DNA of 56,470 nucleotides from Desulfofustis sp. PB-SRB1 (GTDB lineage: Bacteria > Desulfobacterota > Desulfobulbia > Desulfobulbales > Desulfocapsaceae): the NCBI GenBank assembly GCA_016722945.1, contig JAEQMT010000021.1, positions 1 through 56,470 of the forward strand, given 5' to 3'. Shown one piece after another: positions 35,756 to 45,063 of this stretch. Below the pieces are notes generated by a model. The model worked only from the letters and a program-made list of their open reading frames with translations. It was not told where the DNA came from and did not search any database. A program made the position numbers and the translations under genes. The stretch's first letter is position 1. Each line of letters starts with the position of its first letter.

Positions 35756-36883
35756 TTATTTCAACGGTTTGCCGGAATACAGAGCGGCAACCGTTACGGA
35801 AACGTTATCATTGGCGCTGAGCACCGATATCCCCTGTTCTTCCAATGTCCGGCGCGGGGTATCACCCACCGCCGCGGCCACCAGGGCAAAACAATCAGCC
35901 AGAGTTTCGGCCAGTGTCCTCCAGCGTTTATCGCCACCGCCGGGCGGCGGGGTTTCTCTGGTTTCGCGAAGCCCGATGGTGCCGTTTTCGTCAGGACCGA
36001 TGATCAACAGATGGCTGCATTTCCCCAGATGAAGATCAACATGGGTACCGGTACTGCTTGCCACCGCCACGTTGGGACGGTTCGAATCATGTTCGATGGT
36101 CGCCTGGACAGCCAGCAGGTCGCTCACCGTATCCCGCATGGGTTCACATACACTCAGATAGATGCTGAGATCTTTCTCGGCCCGCTCCATCTCGTTTACT
36201 GTCGGTTCGCGCAGACTGGCCGGTGCGGCCGGGTCTGGATGATATGCGGAGATGGCCACCGCGGAGGCCCCGCAGGTTTGCATGACCTCGCCCAGCATCT
36301 GCAAATGAGCGGTGTTAATCTCTGGAAAAACGGTGGTACCAATCACCACCGGCGCTCCCGCAAAACCAAAGGCGGCAACACATTGACGCTGCCGCTCTGC
36401 AAATACAATGGTGGCTTTTTCAAGCTTGAGCGTCTTGCGTTCCGGCCGTATCCAGGCGTAGAGCTTTGCCAGAATCTCGGGACTTACGGCATGAACCGCA
36501 ATTTCCACGTAATCCACTCCGGCAGCTACCAGTTCCCGGGCATAACGACCACCATCGATGCCCAGGGTGCGCAGACCGATGCGCATATCCGGATAGGCCT
36601 TTCGCACCATGTCAATTGTGCGCAGAGTCGGCTCGGGGGTGGCCAGTGGATCACCGGTACCGCCAAGGACAACCATGTCGATACGACCATCACGTGCCGC
36701 CATACAGAACGCGAGATGGGCTTGTGCCCGGTCCGCTGAAAAGGGGGTGAAGGAAGAGGACATGGTGGTGGCAAAGCGTAGCTGCGCCACCACCTGGGTG
36801 CCCACCGGCAACTCAATGATGTTCGGTGGCAATGGCGCCGGCTTAGCGGCGCCTGCCTCAACATATGCGTGTAATGCGGACAT
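35756..36883 (-). CDS. NifB-like/NifX fusion lacking radical-SAM cysteines
   Basis: Protein of 375 residues with the same two-domain plan as NifB but without its Fe-S motif. The N-terminal strand that carries CxxxCxxC in NifB reads ELPVGTQVVAQLRFATTMSS here (about 24-43) and the region 1-55 contains no Cys. The barrel remains recognisable: VLGGTGDPLATPEPTLRTID aligns with the NifB segment AGIAGPGDPFANPDKT, and VDYVEIAVHAVSPEI with its partner. The C-terminus (about 270-375) is NifX-like (NVAVASSTGTHVDLHLGKCS, ETLADCFALVAAAVGDTP). ATG 36883 follows nifK by 11 bases. It could bind and carry a cofactor intermediate, without SAM chemistry. Confidence 0.85.
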   Translation of the reverse strand: MSALHAYVEAGAAKPAPLPPNIIELPVGTQVVAQLRFATTMSSSFTPFSADRAQAHLAFCMAARDGRIDMVVLGGTGDPLATPEPTLRTIDMVRKAYPDMRIGLRTLGIDGGRYARELVAAGVDYVEIAVHAVSPEILAKLYAWIRPERKTLKLEKATIVFAERQRQCVAAFGFAGAPVVIGTTVFPEINTAHLQMLGEVMQTCGASAVAISAYHPDPAAPASLREPTVNEMERAEKDLSIYLSVCEPMRDTVSDLLAVQATIEHDSNRPNVAVASSTGTHVDLHLGKCSHLLIIGPDENGTIGLRETRETPPPGGGDKRWRTLAETLADCFALVAAAVGDTPRRTLEEQGISVLSANDNVSVTVAALYSGKPLK

Positions 36884-36894
36884 CAACGGTATGC

Positions 36895-38270
36895 TTACAG
36901 TACGAGTTCAAACTCTATTTCGGAATCGTCCCGGTCCTTGCGATCAAGCAGGGCTTCCAGGATTTTTTCGAGGATGCGCAATCCACCCATATAACCGACC
37001 GTCGGAAAATGCTGGTGCCCCTGCCGGTCAAGGATGGGAAAACCCCAGCGAACCAGCGGTGTATCTTCATCCCGGGCGATGTATTTGCAATAGGTGTTGC
37101 CGATGATCAGATCCACCGGCTCATTCTTGATAAGCTGATGGAACAGGAACATATCACCCTTGGCCTTGACGTTGACTTCAAAACCGGCCGCTTCGGCAAT
37201 CGCCCTGATCCGCTTTTCAAATTTCTTACCAGGTGTTCCGGTCACCACATGCACCGGATGCATATCCAGGCCGCTGAGAAATTCGGTCATGGCGATGAGA
37301 TGGTCCGGGTCTCCCACCAGCGCCACTTTCTTACCGAAAAAGTACTGATGCATGTCGGAGATCATATCCACCAGCCGACCCCGCTCGATCATCAGCTCCT
37401 CCGGCACCGCCACCCCGCCGACCTTGCGCAGGGCATCGACAAACCGGTCGGTAGCCTGCAGGCCAAAGGGAATATCGAGTACCGAGCAGGGCACCTTGCA
37501 TTGGGTATCAAGCAGACGGGCGCCATCGGCCGAGCACCATTCCCCCAGTGCCAAAGTGCCGATGCCATCACCGCTGGCGATGATATCGTTGATATCGGCG
37601 CCGGCATCGGGGAAACATCGCATAATCGCCGGTCAGCGGCCCATTGAGTACCCCGGAAGTATCTGGGTACATGGTGATGGGAGTGCCGATCAATGAGGCA
37701 ATCCGCTTTATTTCCGCCATATCGGCCGGTTCTACCCAGCCGGGAAGAATATTTACCTTGCCGTTGCGCCGTTGTGATCGTTTTGCCAGCGCCGCCATGG
37801 CCTTGACCATATTGGCAAAGCCGGTGACGTGAGAGCCAACGTAACTGGGAGTTGGGGCGCCAAGCAGAAATTTGCCTTCGGGCACCTTGTTCTCCTTTTT
37901 TGCCTTATCAAAAATCTGCGGCAGATCATCACCGATGGTCTCTGAGAGGCAGGTTGTATGAACCGCGATACCCTGACGGTTCGTAGACATTGAAAATATT
38001 ATCGATGGCCTGGAGCAGATTGGCCTGGCCGCCAAATACCGAGGCGCCCTCGGTAAATGAGCTGGTGGCCGCCGAAATCGGCTCTTTGTAATGCCTGGTA
38101 AGGGTGGAGCGATGATACGCGCAGCAGCCCTGAGAGCCGTGGCTGTGCGGTAAACACCCTTTGATGCCCAAAGATGCGTACATGGCGCCGATGGGCTGGC
38201 AGGTTTTAGCCGGGTTGATGGTTAACGCCTTGCGTTCGGTAATTTCTTTGGGGGTATGTTTTAAAAGCAT
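36895..38270 (-). pseudogene. nifK: nitrogenase MoFe protein beta subunit, two frameshifts
   Basis: Beta chain of dinitrogenase. ATG 38270 starts MLLKHTPKEITERKAL; P-cluster ligand regions KTCQPIGAMYAS, HGSQGCCAYHR and TTCLSETIGDDLP are present. The frame breaks twice: near 37979-37981 (one extra base, restoring VYEPQGIAVHTTC) and at the GGGG run 37609-37612 (plus strand; reading three bases restores YAMFPDAGADINDIIASG). The repaired chain is 457 residues, the short form lacking the N-terminal extension, as in clostridial-type nitrogenases. Since nifD, nifE, nifN and nifH are intact, these indels are more likely sequencing errors than loss of nitrogen fixation. Confidence 0.92.
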
Positions 38271-38289
38271 GTCAATTCCTTTGTCTCGA

Positions 38290-39927
38290 TTATTCCCATA
38301 CGTAGGTAGCACGCAGTTCCGGTTCATCCTGCCAGGGCGCCTTGAGGTAGCCCCACACTCTGCTGTTCACCAACCGGTCAATTTCGTGGTAGAAGTTCAC
38401 CGCACCCTTAAAACCGGCATAGGGCCCGCCGGAATCGTAGCTGTGCAACTGTTTCATCGGCACACCAAGTTTCTGGATGGAGTATTTTTCCTTGATACCG
38501 GCACAAAACAGATCCGGCTTGAGCATCTCGACTAGTTTTTCCGCTTCGAACTGATTGAGATCGTCAATCACGATGGAGCCCTGCTCCATATCCTTGATCA
38601 TGCCGTCATACTCTTTGAACTCGAGACCCCGGCGGATAAGCTCGGCCATTTCCTCGGCCGTTTTACGGGGCTTGAACTGCTTGGGATCGGCGCTTACCTC
38701 GATCTCTTCGATGTTGCGGCTGTCGGCATCCACCTTGAGGCTGCCAAGAACCTCGCGCCCCTCATAATCGTCCCGGTGAGCAAATTCATAGCCGGCCGAG
38801 ATCGTGCGCATACCCAGTTCAGCAAACAACTCCTGGTAATGATGGGCCCGTGACCCGCCGACAAAAAGCATAGCCGTCTTGCCCTCGGTGCGTGGAGAAA
38901 TCTGTTTCCGCACCCGCTCAACCTCGGGCAATTCCTCGCTGATTACCGCCTCGATACGTTCCTTGAGGGCGGCATCATCGAAATAGTCGCCGATTTTGCG
39001 CAGGGATTTAGCGGTGGCATGGGCACCGATGAAGTTCACCTTGATCCACGGAATACCGTATTTGGTCTCCAGCATGTCGGCCACATAATTGATGGAACGG
39101 TGACACATGACACAACTGAGATCCGCCTGGTTGGCGGTGGCAAACTGCTCATAGGTGGAATTGCCGGAGAAAGTAGCGATATTGGTGATGCCGCATTTTT
39201 CCAGAATACGGTCGATCTCAAACCCATCGCCGCCGATATTGTATTCCCCCAGAAGATTTATCTTGAAAGGCTCATCACGCTCTTTCTCACCGGTACCCAC
39301 CACATGACGAAATACCTGGTTATTAGCGATATGATGGCCGGCGGACTGAGAGACCCCTTTGTAGCCTTCGCAACTGAAGGCAAAGACGTTGCAATCACCG
39401 AATTTTTCCTTCATTTTTTTGGCAACCGCGTGGATGTCGTCACCGATCAGCCCCACCGGGCAGGTGGCAAACACGGCGATGGCCTTTGGATGAAACAGGT
39501 CGTAGGCCTCCTGAATCGCCTTTTCGAGCTTCTTCTCACCACCGAAGATGATATCTGAATCCTGCATATCGGTGGTCATGGCATAGGTCATGAAGTTCTC
39601 ACCACGTTCACCGGAGGCATCGGTCTGGTTGCGCCTGGTCAGCCAGGCGTAAAAACTGCAGCCCACGGGACCATGGACGAGATTGACGATATCGCTGGTG
39701 GGTCCGAGAATTACCCCTTTACAGCCGGCATAGGTGCAGCCGCGCATGGTGATGATGCCGGGAATAGTGCGCACGTTGGCGGTAATTTCCGGCGTCGTAT
39801 TCTCCATCGCCTCATTTATGAGGATCTGCTTGGCACGCTTGCGTGCCACCTTGGGAGGATACTTTTCCAGCAGTGCTTCTTTGATGACGGCGGGGTCGGT
39901 GGGTGTCGTTTTAATAGCTTTTCCCAT
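38290..39927 (-). CDS. nifD: nitrogenase MoFe protein alpha subunit
   Basis: Alpha chain of dinitrogenase, 545 residues. P-cluster Cys64, Cys90 and Cys156 lie in MRGCTYAGC, HGPVGCSFYAW and FATCPVGLIGDD. FeMo-co ligands are expected at the Cys of MCHRSINYV and the His of QLHSYDSGGPY. An insertion of about 50 residues before the C-terminal domain (GSLKVDADSRNIEEIEVSAD onward) is the mark of the group with short NifK. ATG 39927 has TAGGAGGAA upstream. Molybdenum type is supported by nifE, nifN, nifB and modABC nearby and by no anfG/vnfG gene. Confidence 0.96.
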   Translation of the reverse strand: MGKAIKTTPTDPAVIKEALLEKYPPKVARKRAKQILINEAMENTTPEITANVRTIPGIITMRGCTYAGCKGVILGPTSDIVNLVHGPVGCSFYAWLTRRNQTDASGERGENFMTYAMTTDMQDSDIIFGGEKKLEKAIQEAYDLFHPKAIAVFATCPVGLIGDDIHAVAKKMKEKFGDCNVFAFSCEGYKGVSQSAGHHIANNQVFRHVVGTGEKERDEPFKINLLGEYNIGGDGFEIDRILEKCGITNIATFSGNSTYEQFATANQADLSCVMCHRSINYVADMLETKYGIPWIKVNFIGAHATAKSLRKIGDYFDDAALKERIEAVISEELPEVERVRKQISPRTEGKTAMLFVGGSRAHHYQELFAELGMRTISAGYEFAHRDDYEGREVLGSLKVDADSRNIEEIEVSADPKQFKPRKTAEEMAELIRRGLEFKEYDGMIKDMEQGSIVIDDLNQFEAEKLVEMLKPDLFCAGIKEKYSIQKLGVPMKQLHSYDSGGPYAGFKGAVNFYHEIDRLVNSRVWGYLKAPWQDEPELRATYVWE

Positions 39928-39937
39928 GATGTTCCTC

Positions 39938-40312
39938 CTAGCTGATTGACCTTTCGCCGCGCTCGCCGGTTCGTACCCGGAAGGCGTCACGCACCGGCAC
40001 AACGAAAATCTTGCCGTCGCCCGGCTTACCACTCTGATTGGCGCCGATAATGGCATCGATCACATCCGGCGCCCGCTCATCCTCGACCACAACCGTCACT
40101 ACCCGTTTTGGATAGAGCTTGCCTTTCTCGCCAAGCAGGGCGGCGGCTTCTTCATATCCCTGTTCAGTGCCCTGGATCAGGGTTCGATTTACAAAGCCGA
40201 GGCCACGCCCCTGAGCTTCGTGGACAAAAAAGGCATCGACTCCCGAATCGGTAAGGGCCTGCTTGGTCTGGTTCATCTTATTCATGCGCACCACGGCGAC
40301 GACCTCTTTCAT
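39938..40312 (-). CDS. nifI2: nitrogen regulatory PII-like protein NifI2
   Basis: GlnB-family protein of 124 residues, encoded between nifI1 and nifD. It has the PII core (MKEVVAVVRMNKMNQTKQAL, VTVVVEDERAPDVIDAI, GDGKIFVVPVRDAFRVRTGE) and the longer T-loop region typical of NifI2. In organisms with this pair, NifI1-NifI2 bind dinitrogenase and switch it off when 2-oxoglutarate is low after ammonium addition. The ATG overlaps the nifI1 stop. Confidence 0.94.
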   Translation of the reverse strand: MKEVVAVVRMNKMNQTKQALTDSGVDAFFVHEAQGRGLGFVNRTLIQGTEQGYEEAAALLGEKGKLYPKRVVTVVVEDERAPDVIDAIIGANQSGKPGDGKIFVVPVRDAFRVRTGERGERSIS

Positions 40313-40665
40313 GCCGTCACCTCCTCATCGCAGGAAACGGCCTCTTTGACGCCGGTGCTGATGGTGTAGACCTCTTCCACCTCGCTGACGAAAATCTTGC
40401 CGTCGCCAAAGGCACCCTTACCCGCTGAACGGGCAGTCTCCATAATGGTCTTGATAACAAACTCCTGATCGCAAGACTCAACCACCACAAGCAGCATGGT
40501 CTTGGGAATTTCATCGTAGGTAACTTCACCGATTTTTATACCGCGCTGCTTGCCGCGACCGGCCACGGAATACTTGGTGACGGCGGGAAAACCCGCATCC
40601 ATCAGTGCCGCCAGAACCGGATCCACTTTTTCTGGGCGGACAATCGCCCGTATCATGATCATCAT
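40309..40665 (-). CDS. nifI1: nitrogen regulatory PII-like protein NifI1
   Basis: GlnB-family protein of 118 residues. MIRAIVRPEKVDPVLAALMD is the PII N-terminus, followed by RGKQRGIKIGEVTYDEIPKT, in which the T-loop lacks the uridylylation Tyr context of GlnB, and GAFGDGKIFVSEVEEVYTI. The start is one of three closely spaced ATGs (40665, 40662, 40656); I chose the first, after AGAGGA. Forms the ammonium switch-off pair with NifI2. Confidence 0.93.
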   Translation of the reverse strand: MMIMIRAIVRPEKVDPVLAALMDAGFPAVTKYSVAGRGKQRGIKIGEVTYDEIPKTMLLVVVESCDQEFVIKTIMETARSAGKGAFGDGKIFVSEVEEVYTISTGVKEAVSCDEEVTA

Positions 40666-40699
40666 CGTAGCTATCCTCTTTAATCTATTGTGAAAGCGG

Positions 40700-41542
<843 letters not shown>

Positions 41543-41624
41543 TCACAATGATTGTGTAAACGTGGTCAATTTGTTCCGATCCGCACAGGACTCGAAACGA
41601 AAACCCCTTGATAGCCACCCTTTT

Positions 41625-41639
41625 CCAAAATATGTGCCA
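41625..41639 (-). promoter_or_regulatory. sigma-54-like promoter of the nif operon
   Basis: On the minus strand TGGCAC (41639-41634) is followed after five bases by TTGG (41628-41625). This matches the -24/-12 layout TGGCAC-N5-TTGC with the final C replaced by G. The predicted transcript start is near 41613, leaving an 85-base leader before nifH. The NifA-type activator gene is divergent next to it. Confidence 0.6.
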
Positions 41640-41713
41640 CATCTGTCCAAAAATATATTCTCGAGTAATATTAAATAGATAAAGCTACACAAGAAAATTA
41701 TTCTTAACACTTA

Positions 41714-41862
41714 ATGTAAATAGCAAACATTGCTTCTTGAAAAAATGTAACAATATAGTTATAAACGAACATATTTACCTTTTAGCCAGTGCATGTGATC
41801 GAAAAACCATATATTGTTACATATATGTAATTATTTACCCCTGGGTCTTGTCCGCGGACAAG
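41714..41862. promoter_or_regulatory. palindrome cluster in the nifH-nifA gap
   Basis: The gap contains a 13-bp perfect inverted repeat ATGTAACAATATA (41745-41757) and TATATTGTTACAT (41810-41822), an overlapping 14-bp palindrome TTACATATATGTAA (41817-41830), and a 16-bp palindrome CTTGTCCGCGGACAAG (41847-41862) just 20 bases before nifA. The hexamer ATGTAA or its complement occurs four times (from 41714). They look like protein-binding sites controlling nifA and/or nifH. No exact TGT-N10-ACA NifA site is present. Confidence 0.5.
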
Positions 41863-41882
41863 CTCTACATCGCCACTTATCC

Positions 41883-43466
41883 ATGAGCGCTCACAACACC
41901 TCCAAAACCCATGTCATAGAACTGATCGCCCTGAACCGTATCGCCACGCTGATCGGTAATGCAGTTGATCTGGACGGCACGTTGTTCAGAATTTTCGAGA
42001 TCCTCCATAAGACCCTGAAAATGGAGCGGGCCACCCTGCTACTCTATGATAGTGAACGAAAGAAACTGACGATAAAGGCGTCTTACGGGCTCTCCGAGGT
42101 GGAAAAGGATCGCGGCGTTTACCGGCCTGATGAAGGGGTATGCGGCCAGATATTTCGAACCAGGTCTCCCTTTGTGGTACCTGATATCAGCAGCGAACCA
42201 TTATTTCTCAATCGAACCGGAGCCCGTTCCGGGCTCAACCGGGATACCGTCTCCTTTATTGGTGTGCCGGTGCTGGTAAACGGAATCCCGGCCGGAGTGC
42301 TGACCGTTGACCGGTTGTTCGGTGATGATATCTCATTTGACGAAGACATCAGGTTCCTCTCTATCCTCGCCACCCTGGTTGCCCAGTTCATTACCCTCAA
42401 TCAAAAGATTGAAAAAAAGGAGGCGAAACTGATCGCCGAGAATAGATCGCTCAAGGCAAGGTTGCACCGGGCCCACGGTGATCACTTCATTATCGGCCAT
42501 TCAAAACCGATGCAGCAGGTCTTTTCGATCATCGAGAAAATTGCCGACAGCACCGCCACCGCTCTGTTGCTGGGCGAATCGGGAACCGGCAAGGAACTTG
42601 TTGCCCGGGCCATTCACGAGGCGGGAAACCGACACCGCCGGCCGTTCATAAAGGTCAATTGTGCCGGCCTGCCGGAAACATTGCTGGAGGGTGAGTTGTT
42701 CGGCCACGAACGAGGCGCCTTCACCAACGCCCATGCCACTCGTCAGGGCCGCTTCGAGCTGGCCGATGGCGGGACGATTTTTCTTGATGAAATCGGTGAA
42801 CTACCGTTTTCCTTGCAGGCCAAAATGTTGCGCGTTCTGCAGGAAAAAGAGTTCGAGCGGCTGGGTGGCAGCAAAACCATGCAGGTGGATGTGCGCATCA
42901 TTGCCGCCACCAATGTCAGCCTGGAGACGGCCGTTGAGAACGGTGATTTTCGAGCCGATCTCTACTACCGGCTTAACGTGGTGCCAATTGTGCTGCCTCC
43001 TTTGCGGCAACGAGCAGAAGATATTCCCCTGCTGTTCAAGCATTTTCTTACCATCAGCAACCAGCGAAACGATAAAGAGCTCAAAATTTCCATGGAGCTG
43101 CTGGATTTCTTCAACCGCTATGAGTGGCCGGGCAATGTGCGCGAGATGCAGAATCTGGTGGAGCGCATGGTAATCCTGGCCGAAGGCGAACAGCTCACCA
43201 TACATGACCTGCCGCCGCCATTGCGGACAAGGTGCAACACCCCTGAGGTGGCTGCCCCATACGAACCTCCTTCCCTGCCGGAGCAGCCCGAGGTGCGTGG
43301 TCTTGAACAAATCGAAAAAGATGAGATTGTCGCCGCTCTTAAGCGCAACGGCTGGATTCAGGTGCGGGCGGCGCGTGAGCTGGGACTGACCCAGCGTCAG
43401 CTTGGCTACCGGATCAAGAAGTATGGGTTGAGCGGCATTGAATCATTCAAGACATCACCCATGTAA
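41883..43466 (+). CDS. nifA: sigma-54-dependent Nif activator NifA
   Basis: Enhancer-binding protein of 527 residues. A GAF domain spans about 25-175 (ATLLLYDSERKKLTIKASYG). The AAA+ domain has Walker A GESGTGKE (231-238) and Walker B GGTIFLDEIG (296-305). The sigma-54 contact loop, usually GAFTGA, reads GAFTNA (278-283). A Fis-type HTH is at the C-terminus (RAARELGLTQRQLGYRIKKY). ATG 41883 is preferred over upstream frame starts since it begins the GAF-proximal helix. Divergent from nifH, it should activate the nif operon and possibly modABC. Confidence 0.93.
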   Translation: MSAHNTSKTHVIELIALNRIATLIGNAVDLDGTLFRIFEILHKTLKMERATLLLYDSERKKLTIKASYGLSEVEKDRGVYRPDEGVCGQIFRTRSPFVVPDISSEPLFLNRTGARSGLNRDTVSFIGVPVLVNGIPAGVLTVDRLFGDDISFDEDIRFLSILATLVAQFITLNQKIEKKEAKLIAENRSLKARLHRAHGDHFIIGHSKPMQQVFSIIEKIADSTATALLLGESGTGKELVARAIHEAGNRHRRPFIKVNCAGLPETLLEGELFGHERGAFTNAHATRQGRFELADGGTIFLDEIGELPFSLQAKMLRVLQEKEFERLGGSKTMQVDVRIIAATNVSLETAVENGDFRADLYYRLNVVPIVLPPLRQRAEDIPLLFKHFLTISNQRNDKELKISMELLDFFNRYEWPGNVREMQNLVERMVILAEGEQLTIHDLPPPLRTRCNTPEVAAPYEPPSLPEQPEVRGLEQIEKDEIVAALKRNGWIQVRAARELGLTQRQLGYRIKKYGLSGIESFKTSPM

Positions 43467-43553
43467 AGCATTGTTCTCGATTGTCGTGTTCACCATGTCG
43501 AAAGAAGACTAACCACCTACTCGAAAGCCTGGCAATACCTTGTTCCAGCTTCA

Positions 43554-43582
43554 ATTCCAGTTAATTCCAGTTAATTCCAGCT
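43554..43582. repeat. short tandem repeat before modA
   Basis: The 11-base unit TTCCAGTTAAT occurs in about 2.5 direct copies just upstream of modA. It may be a slippage product. A regulatory role is not shown. Confidence 0.5.
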
Positions 43583-43591
43583 CATCAGACT

Positions 43592-44347
43592 ATGCTTTTG
43601 AAACTATATTTTTCTACTTTATTCATCATTCTCACCATCTCTTTGCCGGCATATGGCGAAACCATCCATTGTTCAATTGCCGCCAGCATGAGTGATCCAT
43701 TTGCGGAGATCATCCGCCACTTTCACAAGATTCATCCAGACGCACGGGTTCTCACCAATATCGGCTCATCGGGCACTCTGGCAAAACAGATCGAACAGGG
43801 CGCCCCGACAGATCTTTATCTCTCGGCAAACGAGTCATGGATGGACTACCTCGTTGGCAAAAACGGTGTTGCACCGTCCACGGTAACGAGTATCGCCCGC
43901 AACACCCTGGTCTTTATCGCCAAACCTGAATCATCGGTTGCCGGCTTCACCGAACTGGTCAATGTGGATCTCATTGCCATGGGCAACCCCCAGAGCGTGC
44001 CGGCCGGGGTTTACGCGCAGCAGGCCATGATACAGGCCGACATCTATGATGAACTGCTGGCAACGGGCAAACTCATCTTTGCCAAAGACGTTCGCCACGC
44101 CCTTGCCTATGCTGATCGAGGCGAGGTCGACGGCGCCTTCGTGTACAAAACCGATGCGCTGGCAGCCCGTAGTGCCGTGCTCTCCTTTGTGGTTCCCGGC
44201 ACGTACCATGATGACCCGATTATCTACCCCATTGCCCTGACCAGGGCGGGAACCAAGAAACCAATGGCGCTCGCTCTACACGATTTTCTGCGGGGCGATC
44301 AGGCCCGAGAAATCCTGGCGCGTTTCGGCTTTGAGCCGCCACAATAG
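43592..44347 (+). CDS. modA: molybdate ABC transporter binding protein
   Basis: Periplasmic ModA of 251 residues. The signal peptide runs to about residue 22 (TISLPAYGE). Oxyanion-site regions are readable: AASMSDPFAEI, GSSGTLAKQIEQGAPTDLYL and YADRGEVDGAFVYKTDA. Supplies molybdate for FeMo-co. Located behind nifA and ahead of modB. Confidence 0.93.
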   Translation: MLLKLYFSTLFIILTISLPAYGETIHCSIAASMSDPFAEIIRHFHKIHPDARVLTNIGSSGTLAKQIEQGAPTDLYLSANESWMDYLVGKNGVAPSTVTSIARNTLVFIAKPESSVAGFTELVNVDLIAMGNPQSVPAGVYAQQAMIQADIYDELLATGKLIFAKDVRHALAYADRGEVDGAFVYKTDALAARSAVLSFVVPGTYHDDPIIYPIALTRAGTKKPMALALHDFLRGDQAREILARFGFEPPQ

Positions 44348-44373
44348 CAGAGCCTGAGCGGAGCGAGAAGGAG

Positions 44374-45063
44374 ATGTTTGGGTTAAACGATACCGATATC
44401 CGGGCTATCATATTGTCGCTACAGGTGGCGGGGGCGGCAACGATAATCACCCTGCCGGCTGGTTTTTTCTGCGCCTATCTGCTGGCCAGAACCCAGTTTT
44501 ACGGGAAAATACTGTTCTCCGGATTGATCAATCTACCCCTTGTTCTGCCGCCGGTGGTCACCGGCTACCTGCTGCTCTTGCTCTTTGGCCGTTCGGGATG
44601 GATCGGTTCGATGCTGGAAACCATGAACATCAGGATCATCTTCAGCCTCAATGGCGCCATTCTCGCCTCTTCTATCGTCGGGTTTCCGCTGCTTGTCCGC
44701 GCCATCCGGATCGGGCTGGAAAACGTCGATCCCCACCTGGTGCAGGCGGCGCGTACACTGGGGGCGGGCTGGTTCAATTCGCTCTTTACCGTCACCATTC
44801 CCCTGTGTGATCGCGCCATTCTCGCCGGCATGAGTCTGATGTTCGCCCGCAGTCTTGGTGAATTCGGCGCCACCATCGTGCTGGCGGGCAATATCCCGGG
44901 TGTTACCCAGACCATTCCGCTGGCGATTTTCCAATACACCACCACGCCTGGAGGCGACCGTGCCGCGCTGCTGCTGTGCCTGGTTTCCATCAGCTTGTCG
45001 TTGCTGGTGCTGATCTTAAGTGAGACACTCAACCGAAGGCTGGCCGGAAGATCCGCCCGATGA
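44374..45063 (+). CDS. modB: molybdate ABC transporter permease
   Basis: Inner-membrane permease of 229 residues with five to six helices. The PLVLPPVVTGYLLLLLFGR stretch and the EAA-type loop AARTLGAGWFNSLFTVTIPL, then RSLGEFGATIVLAGN, match ModB. It overlaps modC by four bases. The start ATG 44374 has AAGGAG directly adjacent, so a slightly later start is possible. Confidence 0.93.
   Translation: MFGLNDTDIRAIILSLQVAGAATIITLPAGFFCAYLLARTQFYGKILFSGLINLPLVLPPVVTGYLLLLLFGRSGWIGSMLETMNIRIIFSLNGAILASSIVGFPLLVRAIRIGLENVDPHLVQAARTLGAGWFNSLFTVTIPLCDRAILAGMSLMFARSLGEFGATIVLAGNIPGVTQTIPLAIFQYTTTPGGDRAALLLCLVSISLSLLVLILSETLNRRLAGRSAR

Noticed and set aside
36011-36739. Plus-strand frame of 242 codons opposite the NifB-like gene
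   Set aside because: Shadow of the minus-strand NifB-like/NifX gene; Cys/His-rich by codon mirror only.
35756-36883. Second functional NifB
   Set aside because: The three radical-SAM cysteines are absent, so the protein cannot bind the SAM cluster in the usual way; called NifB-like instead.
38290-39927. Alternative (vanadium or iron-only) nitrogenase
   Set aside because: No anfG/vnfG delta-subunit gene lies between the D and K genes, and nifE, nifN and modABC are alongside; the molybdenum form fits.
41713-41735. NifA upstream activator site TGT-N-ACA near 41715-41729
   Set aside because: The spacer is nine bases instead of ten, and half-sites this short are expected by chance in AT-rich DNA.
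43530-43548. Sigma-54 promoter before modA (TGGCAA...TTGTT)
   Set aside because: Only four bases separate the two elements instead of five and the -12 GC is absent; the match is too weak to call.
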